Positions 45,401-58,400 of a stretch of DNA of 64,000 bases are shown here, in pieces. Position 1 is the first letter of the stretch. Each line of letters opens with the position of its first letter. Position numbers and translations under genes: made by a program. The stretch is taken from the NCBI GenBank assembly GCA_040285745.1, contig JAUFOR010000008.1, positions 682,001 through 746,000 on the forward strand. The letters run 5' to 3'. Source of the DNA: Barthelona sp. PCE. Lineage: Eukaryota; Metamonada: BaSk clade. Under the pieces are notes generated by a model that was not told the DNA's origin, searched no databases, and saw only the letters and a program-made list of their open reading frames with translations.

Positions 45401-47680
45401 CTATTTACGTTTATTTGGTCGCACCTTACGCGATCTGACTGATGGTTTTGCCTTTGCAGCGACTGCATTCTGAAGTTGAGAATATCTATCTTCAAGTTTC
45501 TGGCCTTCTTTATCAGCAGGCTGTTCAGTATTAGCATCCTTATTGAAATCAAAGTTAAGAAACTCGCTTTTGAATTTGTTAAGTACGAAATTGCCCTCCA
45601 AATCCTTGATAAAAAAATTTAAGAAATTTGTAAAACTAGGCTTTGAATTAAACACTTCATCATGCTTTATATGTGCCTTTCTGGCAATTTTAAGCAAAAA
45701 TTCCACACAGTGGAATAAAACATAAAGCGGAAGTTTAAGACAAGCGTCGAAAACATCACTTAAACTGAGTGAAAATATGTTAAAACATAGTACAATGAAG
45801 AATATGCACAATTCCAACGATCTGTCCATTAAATGGTTATTGTTGCTTTGCAAAGCAAACATAAGTTCAATAAATGACCCGAATCTTAAACGAAAAGTAT
45901 AAAGCAACAAAATTACAACGACAAAATGAACAAAGTAAGAATAAATGAGTGATGTAGATATTGACATGTGGTACAAAAGAGCATGTGGGAAACGCAAAAC
46001 TAATGTAGCAAAAAGGATTGCCAGGAATAGCTTGACAAAAACGTTAGTAAAGATGATTGTTGCAGTGTGTGAGTAAAACTTCTTATCACTGTAATGAAAA
46101 TGGAAACATAAAGGTAATAAAAAGCAACCGAGAACCAACATCTTCTTACGCTTACGTCTTATTGTGATTTTGTTCAATGGATCGCTTAAAAATACGTTAC
46201 GGGATGCGTCTAAATCCCTAAAAGGTGGCATAAAGTATTGCAAGTAATCGTTGTGCAAGTTTCTTAGTAAGTGTAATAAATAACTCAACACAAAACGTAA
46301 AACAATGTACAACGTTCTTAATTGAATAAACGGAAGGAACATGACTAAAAGAAACTGTTCAATAAGAACAACACGCTTGAAATTCGCAAAAATCAAATAA
46401 CAAACAATGATAAACGCTTTCAAGCGCTCAAAGTCGGTTACTTCAACAATATTACCAGTCTTCATCACATCACGCACGATCTTAAAGAAAGGGCGCTTGA
46501 GCTTCTTCCTTTTTCTGACCTTATCCTTGTATTGATTTTTGCTGGATGATTTATGTCTCCTTCGAACTTTAACCTTCTTTTTCTTTGCGTACAATGCATA
46601 ATTCGCTTGATTAAACGCCTTAATGGTGGTGTAATCAATCTTTGGAAGCAGCAAGAATACAAAAAGAATGAAGCTATACCAAGTTGAAGTAACTTTGTAC
46701 TGAACAAACAGAACAATATTAAGAACAATGATGAAAACAATAATATCCAAGGCATACACGCTCAGGTATAAGTAGCTCTTTAGGTTTTTCATGTTCAAAT
46801 TGTTTTTAATAAGAAACGAAACAAAGAAGTTAAAAAGAAGGCGTAGAAAACTTATTCCAGTGAGAAATCGAAATATTTGTATTACCAACTGATTGAAACT
46901 GACTGTGAGGGTTACTATCGAACCCAAGCATAACAAAACTCCAATTAACGTCATAATTATCGTTGGATTAGTTGACACGGATATCCGACATATTAAAACG
47001 CCATAAATTGCTGAAACAAAGCACAATATTGTTATTGGCAGATACCCATTAAGGAATATGTTGGGGAACAAACTTAGTAGCACACATACAACCATATCTC
47101 CTAGCAATCCGATCAATGTAGCACATAAATGCACTACCAATGCAACTGCCATGTACTTGATTGATTGGCGCTTCTTTGCATAAACCAAAAGTGCGAAACC
47201 AAACAAATAGTAATTGCCAAACACTGAAAAATTTCCAACGTTAAACCCTGCCAAAATCATGAATAATAATTGAAATATAAGCAAAACTGGTGAAACTGCG
47301 CCAATTACGACACTTACAAGAACATGTGAACAAAATCGTGTGATATCCAAAGTAAAGGAGTAAATCATTCTGAAATTACCGAAAAAAGAATTCATTCTTT
47401 GAAATACCATGGGAATTGACATGTTACTCAAAAACAAATTAAGGCAGAAAGAAATGTATGTGGAGAGAAAAACCCATAAAAAACGAATGGAGAACACTTC
47501 AGCAACATAATCATTAAATTGGCGGTATGTGATCTTCTCACTCCCCTCTTTCTCAGGCTCTTCTGCCTTCTTCTCAAAAAAAACACCCAGTTTCTCATCT
47601 ATCTTAGGTAAAAACGAATCTTCCCATATTGACATGTGCTCAATGATCGCATCCTTCCGCAGATGCACGTCTGAGAACAT
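45401..47680 (-). CDS. Polytopic membrane protein, function unknown
   Basis: 759 residues, no family recognised. The first 70 are hydrophilic and acidic. About nine hydrophobic helices (roughly 70-350) follow, then a very basic cytosolic-looking loop (about 355-400, KKKKVKVRRRHKSS ... KVRKRKKLKRP), then about six more helices (405-660) and a hydrophilic, charged tail ending RKVRPNKRK. High Phe, Leu, Val and Tyr and no signature motif of channels or transporters. The basic loop and tail would lie on the cytosolic side by the positive-inside rule. It is divergent from the WD40-like gene; the reverse ACCTTTTCTG element (47691-47700) sits 10 nt before its ATG. Confidence 0.75.
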   Translation of the reverse strand: MFSDVHLRKDAIIEHMSIWEDSFLPKIDEKLGVFFEKKAEEPEKEGSEKITYRQFNDYVAEVFSIRFLWVFLSTYISFCLNLFLSNMSIPMVFQRMNSFFGNFRMIYSFTLDITRFCSHVLVSVVIGAVSPVLLIFQLLFMILAGFNVGNFSVFGNYYLFGFALLVYAKKRQSIKYMAVALVVHLCATLIGLLGDMVVCVLLSLFPNIFLNGYLPITILCFVSAIYGVLICRISVSTNPTIIMTLIGVLLCLGSIVTLTVSFNQLVIQIFRFLTGISFLRLLFNFFVSFLIKNNLNMKNLKSYLYLSVYALDIIVFIIVLNIVLFVQYKVTSTWYSFILFVFLLLPKIDYTTIKAFNQANYALYAKKKKVKVRRRHKSSSKNQYKDKVRKRKKLKRPFFKIVRDVMKTGNIVEVTDFERLKAFIIVCYLIFANFKRVVLIEQFLLVMFLPFIQLRTLYIVLRFVLSYLLHLLRNLHNDYLQYFMPPFRDLDASRNVFLSDPLNKITIRRKRKKMLVLGCFLLPLCFHFHYSDKKFYSHTATIIFTNVFVKLFLAILFATLVLRFPHALLYHMSISTSLIYSYFVHFVVVILLLYTFRLRFGSFIELMFALQSNNNHLMDRSLELCIFFIVLCFNIFSLSLSDVFDACLKLPLYVLFHCVEFLLKIARKAHIKHDEVFNSKPSFTNFLNFFIKDLEGNFVLNKFKSEFLNFDFNKDANTEQPADKEGQKLEDRYSQLQNAVAAKAKPSVRSRKVRPNKRK

Positions 47681-47690
47681 TCTTTAATTG

Positions 47691-47700
47691 CAGAAAAGGT
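47691..47700 (-). promoter_or_regulatory. ACCTTTTCTG element (minus strand)
   Basis: Minus-strand copy of the recurrent pyrimidine element, ending 10 nt before the ATG at 47680. Shows that the element works in gene orientation on both strands. Confidence 0.4.
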
Positions 47701-47772
47701 ATACAAATAGAATAACAAGTGTTATAGCTTATCTCACCTTGTACATATATTTTTGGGATATTTATCACACAT

Positions 47773-49299
47773 ATGGACTTCTTGGACGAGCTCTTGGGAG
47801 ATCTTAAACCAACAAAAGCGGTAAAACCAATCGTTGCAGCACGACAACCTGTGGCTGTTTTTGATGACTTTGATGATGAAGACGATTTTGATGACTTCAA
47901 CGAGTCAGAGAGTAGCTTTGATGATCTTTTAGATGTCATTACTAAACCCGCGCAACGTCAATTTCAGCCCAGGAAAACTAACACTGCAAAAGTTGCTCGG
48001 TCACATCAGGGATCAAATCATACATACTCTCCTCCCCAAAGGACAAAGAGCGTTCCACAAAAACTGGTTAAAAACATAGACCCAATGGAACGGTGGCAAG
48101 CGCTGCAAAAGATTGTAACCTTTTCTGAACAGCATTTTAATATTTTAAATATGAGACCCATGACCAAAAGTGAGATGCACAGCCAGGCTCTTATGGATTT
48201 GAGTGTGAAACATGCTCGAACTACAACACAAGAATTCCAAGTTGACTTCAATGGTCAAACTGAGCATCTCCTGAAGAAGAATGTAGGCGTACAGGCGCCA
48301 ATCATGGCTGTAACAGATGTTTCTATGAGCGAAGTTGACGAGCGAAGAAAGTTGGACGAATTTGTTCACAAGGTCACTGCTGTCGTTCTTAATACACTCA
48401 AATCAGTTGGAAAGCTGTCAAATTTAAGCATAATCAACTACGCTGAGACAGCGGATATGACTGTAGCAAACAGCACGTATGATAGTCAATTCGCAGTTGT
48501 TACACGAATATTGAACAAATCGATAGTAGCTGTGTTTGACACCGCTACGATGATAACTAGACGTGAGTTTCATGGAACTGTGACGTGTATTGCTTTCCGC
48601 GGAAACTTTTGTGTTCTGGGATTCGAAGATGGATGCGTTGGTCTTATCAACACAAATCACACGTTTTTTGGTATTGATGCAATGCTTGTCGGTATGCACA
48701 CCATGCGTGTGGAGGCTGTGAGTTTCATTGACGATGAGACGGTGCTATCATGTGATCAGGGAAGCCATGTTTGCAAGTATATTTTGTCAGACTATGCACA
48801 ATCGGTGCTAGCAGGTGGCGAGTTCGGCCTTCAGCTGGCCAAAAGCGCATTCTTGCTCAGCATTCTTGGAAAGGTGCGTGGCATGTGGGGTGAAACCATC
48901 ATCACAGACGATAGTATACTTGTCCTGAACAAACGCAAGGTGTCACTCAATCAACAGTGTTTTCCTCTCGATGGCGGGTGCATTGATGGGGTCAACACCG
49001 CGGCAAACAATTGTATTTTATTGTATTCTCAACACCGCAGTATGAAATATGATATGACACGAAAACAACAAATATTTACACTCGAACCGGTGGGAAACGT
49101 ACCATGCATTGGACTTTTTGAGAATAGAGATCGTTACATACACTTTACACCAATTTCAGTATACGTTTATGATGCATCTGGCAATCAAATCACTCATATG
49201 AAATTTAATGGTGGTCAAATCGTAAAATCTGTCATACAGGTGGGTTCTTTCTTTGTACTCACAGGTCATGATGAGTCATTAATGAAATTTACTATATAA
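47773..49299 (+). CDS. WD40-like beta-propeller protein with acidic N-terminus, unrecognised
   Basis: 508 residues. The first 60 are acidic with repeated FDDF/DDF text (DDFDDEDDFDDF), then a basic Pro/Gln linker, then a helical block (about 95-160) and a C-terminal beta-rich domain (about 220-508). That domain reads like degenerate WD blades: 'VTCIAFRGNFCVLGFEDGCVGLI', 'RVEAVSFIDDETVLSCDQGSHVCKYIL' and a final 'FFVLTGHDESLMKFTI'. The FxDF-type motifs could bind adaptors, but this is inference. It is not confidently a known trafficking or IFT propeller. Divergent from the polytopic gene with 92 nt between. Confidence 0.65.
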   Translation: MDFLDELLGDLKPTKAVKPIVAARQPVAVFDDFDDEDDFDDFNESESSFDDLLDVITKPAQRQFQPRKTNTAKVARSHQGSNHTYSPPQRTKSVPQKLVKNIDPMERWQALQKIVTFSEQHFNILNMRPMTKSEMHSQALMDLSVKHARTTTQEFQVDFNGQTEHLLKKNVGVQAPIMAVTDVSMSEVDERRKLDEFVHKVTAVVLNTLKSVGKLSNLSIINYAETADMTVANSTYDSQFAVVTRILNKSIVAVFDTATMITRREFHGTVTCIAFRGNFCVLGFEDGCVGLINTNHTFFGIDAMLVGMHTMRVEAVSFIDDETVLSCDQGSHVCKYILSDYAQSVLAGGEFGLQLAKSAFLLSILGKVRGMWGETIITDDSILVLNKRKVSLNQQCFPLDGGCIDGVNTAANNCILLYSQHRSMKYDMTRKQQIFTLEPVGNVPCIGLFENRDRYIHFTPISVYVYDASGNQITHMKFNGGQIVKSVIQVGSFFVLTGHDESLMKFTI

Positions 49300-49421
49300 C
49301 TATTTGCAAAAATTTTTGTTTGAGTCTTGAGAAAGAATACATCAAGTTTGTGACACACACACAGTTTAATAAAATTGCAGAAAATTAATTCTTCCATCGC
49401 ACAAGTATTATTCCATTTTTT

Positions 49422-49430
49422 ACCTTTTCA
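49422..49430 (+). promoter_or_regulatory. ACCTTTTCA element
   Basis: 54 nt before the chosen ATG (49485) of the giant gene, at the usual side of the start. Part of the recurrent start-proximal element. Confidence 0.4.
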
Positions 49431-49484
49431 ACGCAGTTGCGCTTCTTTTTTTTTTTTAGTTTCCATGGGGTTAACAGTGAGTAT

Positions 49485-52400
49485 ATGCTTAAATATATGA
49501 ATATAAGAGTTTTTTTGCTGCTTAGTTTGTTCTTCTTAAAAACTTATGCTTCTGTATACGTTTTAACAGAACAATTAATCAAGGATCAGACTTCAATCGG
49601 GAAATCATACTCACATGTTACATTCGAAGATGGAGTTGAACTTAGCGGAGAAGTTTTTCCAAATTTGGAATGCTTCGAACCACTAGATTTGTACTTCCTG
49701 GAACACATGAAGACAATTTGTGGAATATTCCGGAATTTTAAGTCCGTTTACGGACTTACAACAGACACAGTGGAGTTTTGTGAAGATTTTTCGATCACCA
49801 CTAGTGTGTATCAAAATTGGACTATATCTGTTCTTTCATCTGTCTATCCAGTATCACTGCCCACTTTTACGCTTCATGTAGACCAGTTAAACATAACTGG
49901 CACAAAAGTTATTGTGAATCAACTGCTACTATTTGATGAAGCATTTTTCAAAAATGCATTCATCACTGCTCAAGGTGTATTTGCTTATAATCAGTTAATG
50001 ATTGAAGAGACCCTGGTTGGTAATGAACTAACTGTACCCATAACGATCCTTCCCGGAGGTACGTTAAAAATGTATGGTCAAGCAGAAACTCTCAGTATTC
50101 AATTTCTATTACACACAGGTGCAACAGTTGATGGTATCTTAACAACACAACATCATGTATTTGTTAGTAACCACGTTAAATGTACTGAGGGATCTATTGT
50201 AACAGCGTCACATATCATAAAAAAGGATTTTGATCTGTATAATGAAGATTTTGGACTCATTAATACTTATTTCGTTGGATATGAATTTCCAGAATGGTGT
50301 TTTGCACAAACAGACATCGGTTTAGACGAGCACATTGCTGGTTTTGAAGACGAAGCCAAGAAAGCGCTCGTTTCTCGTGAAGGTAACACTATTTCCTTTG
50401 GTGACCGAATATTTGAAAAAGCAGTTCCTAAAACAGTGGAGCATAAACGATATGTTCCCAATTTGAATATCAACAATGCAACTGATATATTCATTGATAC
50501 TGTCTATGCTGGGGATTTCACTGCCATTGGGTCATACATAATTGTGGAAGGGTTGGAATGCGATAGCTTAACTCTTATAGAAACGCCGTTACGGTTCAGA
50601 AAAGCCGACGGTACAGCATCAACTCTTAAAATAGCAACTATATTCGAGACAGATGGTGTAATTCACTTGGAAAATGATGTCATTATTGATGGAAATGCTC
50701 AATTAGGAACTATAGTATGGGGATACGGACACAAATTAACGGTAAATGGTGTATGTTATGTTAATAACAGTATTGTATTGCATGAGTTAACGCTGATGTG
50801 TAGCTCTATTGTGAGAACTGAAAATTCGAACAGATTTATACATTTTGAATTGGAGTATCATACGCTTTTACAAACACAATCTATTGATCTGGGTGTTTTC
50901 TCGCTCTTTTCGACTGACTTATTGTCTGTTTTGGAAGCCCAATTATGCCACATTTCAAACAGCACTACCTTATATTCAGCAAACCTCGTATGCAAGAATC
51001 TGTTTGTTAAAGGTGGTGCTGTGACAGACGGGGTTGCTGCGAGAAACCTTACCTTCAGCGACTTTCACTTTGATATGGAGGAGTGCCCAAAGTTCATTCA
51101 GAAGACTACAGGTAACCTAACTTTTGCTGGAGATACAGACAGTTACAACCGGGAGATAATCCTTTCTCAGTATCTCGCCTACTATGTCCAACACTACCGT
51201 GGCGCGATTGTGCGAACACATACGAACTTAAGGCAAGCTATAACTATTGTGAACTGTGTATTTGATGACCTTCTCATCAATACAAATCACGAAGTTAAGA
51301 TTATGGATTCAACAATCACAAAACTAACACTGATGACGAATATGCGTGTCCGTACAAGTGGTGATGTGAAAGTTGGTGCAATCACAATGTATCATGGGTC
51401 GCGCATCACTGGTGACACGATCCACATTGAGCTGCTGACCATTGATCGTGATATAACTATGGGCCCCTTTAATCTTGCAGTGTATGACAAGATACACTCT
51501 TCAGGAAACCACGTGCTCACAATTATAGACGGGCGCCATATTGCAACAGTTATTGACATGGGATCACCCTTTGGAATTGATGGATCGGGTATTTTTTCTC
51601 CTGAAATGATTATCAACAACGGATCTTGTTCATCTTGTTTGCTGTCAGTTGAAGCCGTGTTGCAAACACCAATAATACAATTAAAAAGCATTCTTCTATA
51701 TGTCAATATTACTGCCAGCATTGAAAAGATAACTATTCAGTACAGTCAAGTGACATGTGCCGGTTTCTGTGAGTTTGGCAGCGTACATATCCGCGAGGGT
51801 GGATCAGTGAGGGTGATGTCAAACTCAGAAACAGATGATGCAATGCTACAGATCAATGATCTGCTCGATATTGACTCTGTTAACGGAGGATTCGCGTCAT
51901 CAAGTTACGTCATCTACATTGCATCATCTGGAACAGCGTACTTTGGTGGAACCGTTAGAGTTGGTGTAGATGCGTATATATACATTGGTAACGCTCTTAT
52001 AATAACTGGAACAGTGTATAATTCGACTGACTGCCATTTGTTCTTGAATTTTTACTGTGCAGTATATCGTTTTTTTGCTCTAAGTGTACCGAGTAACACA
52101 GTTGGTTTAGCTGACGAGTGTAGCACAGTTGAACAACAGAGACGAATGTACTTTCCTTCAAGACCAGACAGGGGGTTTTACCCCACGCCAACAGGTTTTA
52201 GCAGTTTCAAGTTCACAAACAGAAAAATCACCAATCCAGGCAAGTTTCCTGAAACCAATTACGCATACATTGTTATGCCTGATACAGATTTGATAATGGA
52301 TCATTCAAATCACAAAGATTACCCAACGATGATTATAGTTGCACTTCCTGGTGTAACTATTTCAATTTCTGGAGAGTTTCTCATTGAAAGGTGTTATGAA

Positions 52401-55400
52401 TACCGCTACTTTGTTTGTCCAAATGGAAACATTGAAGTTAATTCTGGTTTTAGTTTGACACAACAGAAACATATATCCACTTGCACCAATCAATACTTCT
52501 ACTTTCTTGGAACAGTAACTACAAACTTTGTTACTGCTCGTATGGAACATTTGAAGCTTTTTATTTTCAACGGTGTTATGGATTTCCACACAACAATGAG
52601 CTGGCCGATGACTTTAACGAATTCTAAGCATATTGGAGGACCGTCGGCCGTAATCAAAAGCACAAACGACGCTGCTTTATCAGGGTTCCTGTTTGATGAT
52701 AAGATAACCTTTATTAAGACTGACAATGCTTTTTTAGTAGTACCCAATGCTGATGCTACAATTAATTTAGCTGCAATTCCGGAGATGGAAAATGGCGCAT
52801 ACACCTTGCCAGATTGTCCAAAGTTAATGAGATATGCAACAGATGAACCTATTTTGATCAGGATGGAATCCTCCTGTGCTATAAGGGGACAGTTCCCCGA
52901 ACGCTACCTGAGTCACACTACCATAACGTCTGATGGTGTTGTACACATTGATGCTCTATCACTATCCGCATTGTCGATACAGTCGTATGGTATCATCATC
53001 CATAACCAGTTATTATCCTCGAAAACGGAACAATCTGACATGACAAAGTTGGAAGCCCAATATCTACACGTTGCATATGGTGCGACAGCAAAGTTTAATC
53101 TGCTGAGAATGGACTTCACCGTTAAGGAAACTACTGTTGATGTTGGTGGAATGCTAATTTTTACAGGAGGAGAAGGTAACAAAGCGTCTAACGGCTTATA
53201 CTTCAAACTGTACATGGTATATAATGTGGAGCTGTATGTATATGGGGAAATTAAATTCTTACTTCTGGGCAGCACATCAATAGCCGTCTTTGCCTTCCCT
53301 GAACTTGGAGTGGATGCATCTGAGTGCACCCTACATCAACACATTTATGGGAAGTACACAGTAGGTGATGCGACTACATTCTTACCAACAAGCAGATCAG
53401 TCATGCACGTTTATCCAAGCGCTACACTTATTCTCAACGAAGGTATCATACTAGTTGATGACACGTTCACAAGTTTAGAGACTAGAATGGCTTTCATGTG
53501 TCAGCCTTGGCGGTATATGTGGACCAAGAAGATTGCACACACAGATTTTTGGAACGACCTGGAGTGGTCTGTAATTTTCTCAACCGAATGTCATCGTTCT
53601 GAGCTAATTGTGGAGTGGTACGATGGATTTGAATCGAGTAGCAGAAATTTCAGAGGTGCAGATAAGTTCCCTCGCTTCGCTTCTCTTGTTAGTACACGAA
53701 ACACTTGGCATCTTTTTGAAAACCCTAGTGGACGTTTTTCTTGTGAAAACTGCTTGTTTTATCAAGAAACTGTATCTTATGTTGCCGATACCACGGTGGA
53801 TAATCCCAATAAGCCGGTTAAAGCAATTAGTGGTGCAAAAATCACCAGTGCCAGTACAACAGTCACACACACAGCAACACGTGGCTCTATTCAGTATATT
53901 GGAACGTCCTCAAACGCCGAAGTAGTGGATAAATCAAGTGGTCAGGTTGGAGAAATCATTATTGAAATGAGCGATACCTCTTACGCCAAGTTTGTCAAGC
54001 TTGAGGCATTCGTTTCTTATGAACATGAGTCGATGCTCCTGTCTATCAACAGCCATATTGAGTTTTATATACCGTCAGATGCTGATATCATCAAGTCAAG
54101 AATTCATGTAATGAATAATGGATGGTTATCTCTTTATAGCGCACAGACAGAGGCTATCATCTCTGATATTTCTATTATTGTGCGGGAGGGTGGAACTATC
54201 AACTTTAGAGAGACAACCATCATCCTAGACTCTGAGAATTCATTGTATTTGTACCCAAAATCCACCCTGGACTTTTCTGCAGTTTCAATGTGTGTGTATA
54301 TGATGTTCAAATATGATCACGATATTGATATTGTGATTACAGCTAAACTATTACAAAACTCTTGTAATCCTAAACTTGAGTTTCAAAGTGACTCCAAGTC
54401 CATTACCATTAACTCTCAAAGACCGATACCACTAACAATTGATCTCCTGGGCGTTTCTCATAGCATCTCTATTGGATCTTGTGAAATAATTGACGTAAAC
54501 ATAAATTCGTTTGAGTCTGCCCAGCTCACACTCTTTATACATGGGCGGAAACCGAATTTATTAGGACAAAACATACCCACTTCCTTCCATTTGAGGAGCG
54601 GCATGGAAGTTTGTTCGTTCGATAATTCCGTTGCAGCAGACGTTTTCAGTGGGCAATTTGATGTAGAGTCCATTTGGTATGAAGATCAACCAGGAATGTG
54701 CATTGGAGAAAACGTTCCCATTGATATCGTCTGCGTCAACGTGCTTCCGTGCTCAGAATCCCAAACAATTGTGTTTAAGAAAAACCTAGTGTTGTACAGA
54801 GATATGGATCCTGATATGCCTTCTATTTTTAATCTTATGTGGACCACGGCTGCATCCACGAACATATATGTACACGGTGTAGAGCTGTCTGCTCCTAAAC
54901 CGGTGATAGCTGATACTATTCATTTCAGTAACATCAAGCTAGTCTTCCAGAATTCGCAATCATATCTTGACTGTGGCGACTATATTGCATCAAATGTGTT
55001 TCTAACTTATGAACAGTATCAGGCAGATGATTGTCCAGTTCAAGCCAGCAGATCTGCTGTGATTCATGGTCCCCAACAGTATTTTGCTTCCGTATCAGCA
55101 GCACTGCGTGTTAAAACACCTTATGTTTTAATTTACGATTGTCCAGATCCAATTTTAATTGATTTCCCGTCAATAGTTCGTGCTGGAAAAGCATCGATAG
55201 AATACACTGATACACATGCAGTAGATCTACATGTGTACGGACCATTATCTATACATGGCCCGGCAAAGACAAGCGCAAAGATATACTGTGCACAGTGCGT
55301 GCCTCATCTCCAAACAGAGACGCAGTTGCTTGTTCGATCTGCTGGTGACATAGAGTTGAATTCTTCAGCAAACACAGATAATGTTGTGTTCAGCTCCCCC

Positions 55401-58400
55401 ATGTCATTCCATTCAATATCTGATGACAGGGTGCTCAATGTATCTGATGGTATGTTTTTTGCAAGCCAGACGAACGTAAACTTCACTCTGTCACGTGCAT
55501 TATTAAACATGCATACGTACGCTGAAGGTGTAGCGTTTGTTGATTCAAAAAATTCAACTTTTGTTGTCTATAACACAAGTAGCGAGCCGTACATTACACC
55601 CTTGAACGAAGATACACAGAGTGTTATTGGATATTCTATCCTGAAGCACAATGAATGGAGATATCTTGACCCAGCAGATATGCAGCTGGCCTTATCTTTC
55701 AAGTCATGCGCTGTCACTGAGTTTGCTTTCAGTCACCAGCCACAGAGCGTCATCTGCGTAGGTGACTCATTGACAGATCAAATGCTAGTCTGGATAGAAT
55801 TGAACTGTGGTGTACCTCAGTTAGTACCATTCACAGTTATCAATCGCACTGCTGTTGTGCTAGAGTATCCGTCACATATCGGTCACGGCAACCTTTTCAT
55901 TCAGACAGATGGTATTAATGGACCTGTATTGGACACGTTCATGCATCCACCATCCCTAATCATTAAAACAGGTGACACGGTCTGGGAGGGTGACGTAATC
56001 TCCATCACTGCAGAGTTTGACCTCCAAGGGGGATCTTGTCCTTCATACGAGATGAAACTGGATGATATAACGTTTTCTTTATTGCAAAATGAACTCGTTT
56101 TTGAGGTGCCTGTTGTGTATGGATATGATCGAACACTCTCATTGAGTGTTGATGGCGTTGTTGTTCATCAAGAGGGCATTGATGTCAGACCACCCTCAGT
56201 TGTTGCTGTTGCCTTCCTGTCATATGACGTCATTATGACTCTTTCGTTTATTCCAACAGGAATGATGCCACTTTTGTACGTAAATGATTCTTTGACAGCA
56301 GTGTCTGGAGATGGAAATATGTTTACTCTCAGGAATGCTCTCCAGTCTATATGTTACTCTCAATCAGTGAGTTTAACAGTTGATTTGAGCGGTTACCAGT
56401 ATAACTTTAGCTTTATAGTGGATACTCCCTCACTAAACGGTACTTTCAACCCCAACAGCCAGTCTGCTGAGGTGTTGATCCCTGTTAAGCACTTACAAGC
56501 CGAAAACTGTGGTCTTTCTCTGTTACTTTCCCCAATACAGTATATTTCTGGATACAGTGCAAGAGTTAATGGAAGTGGAGTTGTATTAGCGGTTGATGCT
56601 GTGGATATGATCACAGTTGCGACCAGTAATGGTAGTTCAACAGCTTCGGTAATCTTTCCGTTACCAGTTGTGTTGAACGTTGATGGATTAGAGTCACCAA
56701 AGTTTCCGACGACAGGAAGCACAATGACTGTGTCTGGATCCCACTTTGGATTCAAACACACTGCCGGACTACTGTCAGTTGAAGGTATGGACTGCATATT
56801 CTCATCGATGGAGGAGCTAGTGTGTTCTCTACCGCCTGGCACCGGTAAAAACCACAGAGTTTTGGTCAAGCTAGCATCACAAGCAGCCGAACCATTTACT
56901 TTCTCGTTTAAACCTCCCATAATAACACACACAAAGCCAATGTTTGCTTACTGCTCAATTCCGACACGACTGACGCTCTTTGGTAGTAACTTCGGAAGAT
57001 GGGATGACCGCGTTGATGTGATTGTTGATGGTTATGTAATCAGTGTCAGTAGCGTGGATCACACATCAGCAACTGTACTCATTCCGCCTCGTGCGGCAGG
57101 GTGTGATGGAACTGATCTACGTTCTTCAATGATCGTTAGTGTTGATGCGCAGAGCGTTGGTCACTCAATTCAATATGCAACTGTGAGCGATCCATCACCG
57201 CTTTTCTGTCGCAGAGGCGCATGCACCGTTTACTTCAGCGCTCCTGCAACTATGAACATTGACCAAGTCAAGCTTTCCGATGCAACATTCAAGTGCGACA
57301 AGACCAATAAGTTTTCCTACAAGTGTAGTGTTTCTGCTGGACCTGGTGTGTACAGAACATACGTACATGATGCATTGGGTGGTGGATGGCTCCGCACAGC
57401 TGACATTACATTCTTTGATGTGCATACTTCCAATGTAATCGCTCCGCTTCAATCTGCAACCGTTAAAGTTGAGGGTATCCTCATCGATTCAGATGTAACC
57501 GTCATCCAAAAACCGTCTGGTGATAGGGGTTTGGTTCCAGCGTATGGTTCATTCTTCTGGACGACCATACGTTCCGATACAACAACCGTATCATATTCTG
57601 TTGGAGATTCGCTACTTGTTGAAGATTTGATATCGGTGAAGCGGTTAACAGCAAGGACAGATGATGTACTGTATTCTATCGAAGAGATTGAAACAGCTAA
57701 ACTAATCATTGAGGTTAGCGTTGAGATTCTTTGGGAGGTGCAATTGGTTTTTGATAGCACCCCTGTAACTTGTCAATGGCATGGTGTCAGAATGTATACA
57801 TGTCCCTTCCCCGCATCAGGAACGTCTGCTGCTCCTGTTCTGTCGTTGTATGTCAGTGAAAATACACTTAGCATTCCCGTTCAAGGTCGTGTTGAGGTTT
57901 ACTCAGTTCACACAGTCAGTGAGAATATACTGCTCACAGGTGCAATAACCAAAATTACATTGAATGGAGAGTATCTACCAACTACAAGCCTGTATTGCGG
58001 TACTGATACTTTCACATGCGATTTTAACTCATCATCTTCAGTCTTTTGTGAAGTTATCTTTTTGAATTCGGGTCTAGTGAAGTGTTTATATGGTACAACA
58101 ACTGTGCCACCTCTTTCACTGGAGAAACCATTGGTTATTGACCTTCCCACGCGTGTTCCCGCTAACACACGCATATCAGTGTATTATACAGTACTACCAG
58201 TTGGATCAACACTAATTACCAATGAAGCTCCTGTCACAACACACCTCCCACCGCTGACTGCAGGCGACCACATTGTGCAGGTGTGTCTGGCAAGTAGCTG
58301 TGTTGATGTCACCATTATCACAGTTGTGAACCTGACAATATCCCTCGACGAACCCATCATTAACGTTGCGGAATCTCTTTTGGTGAGGATCATTGTTGAA

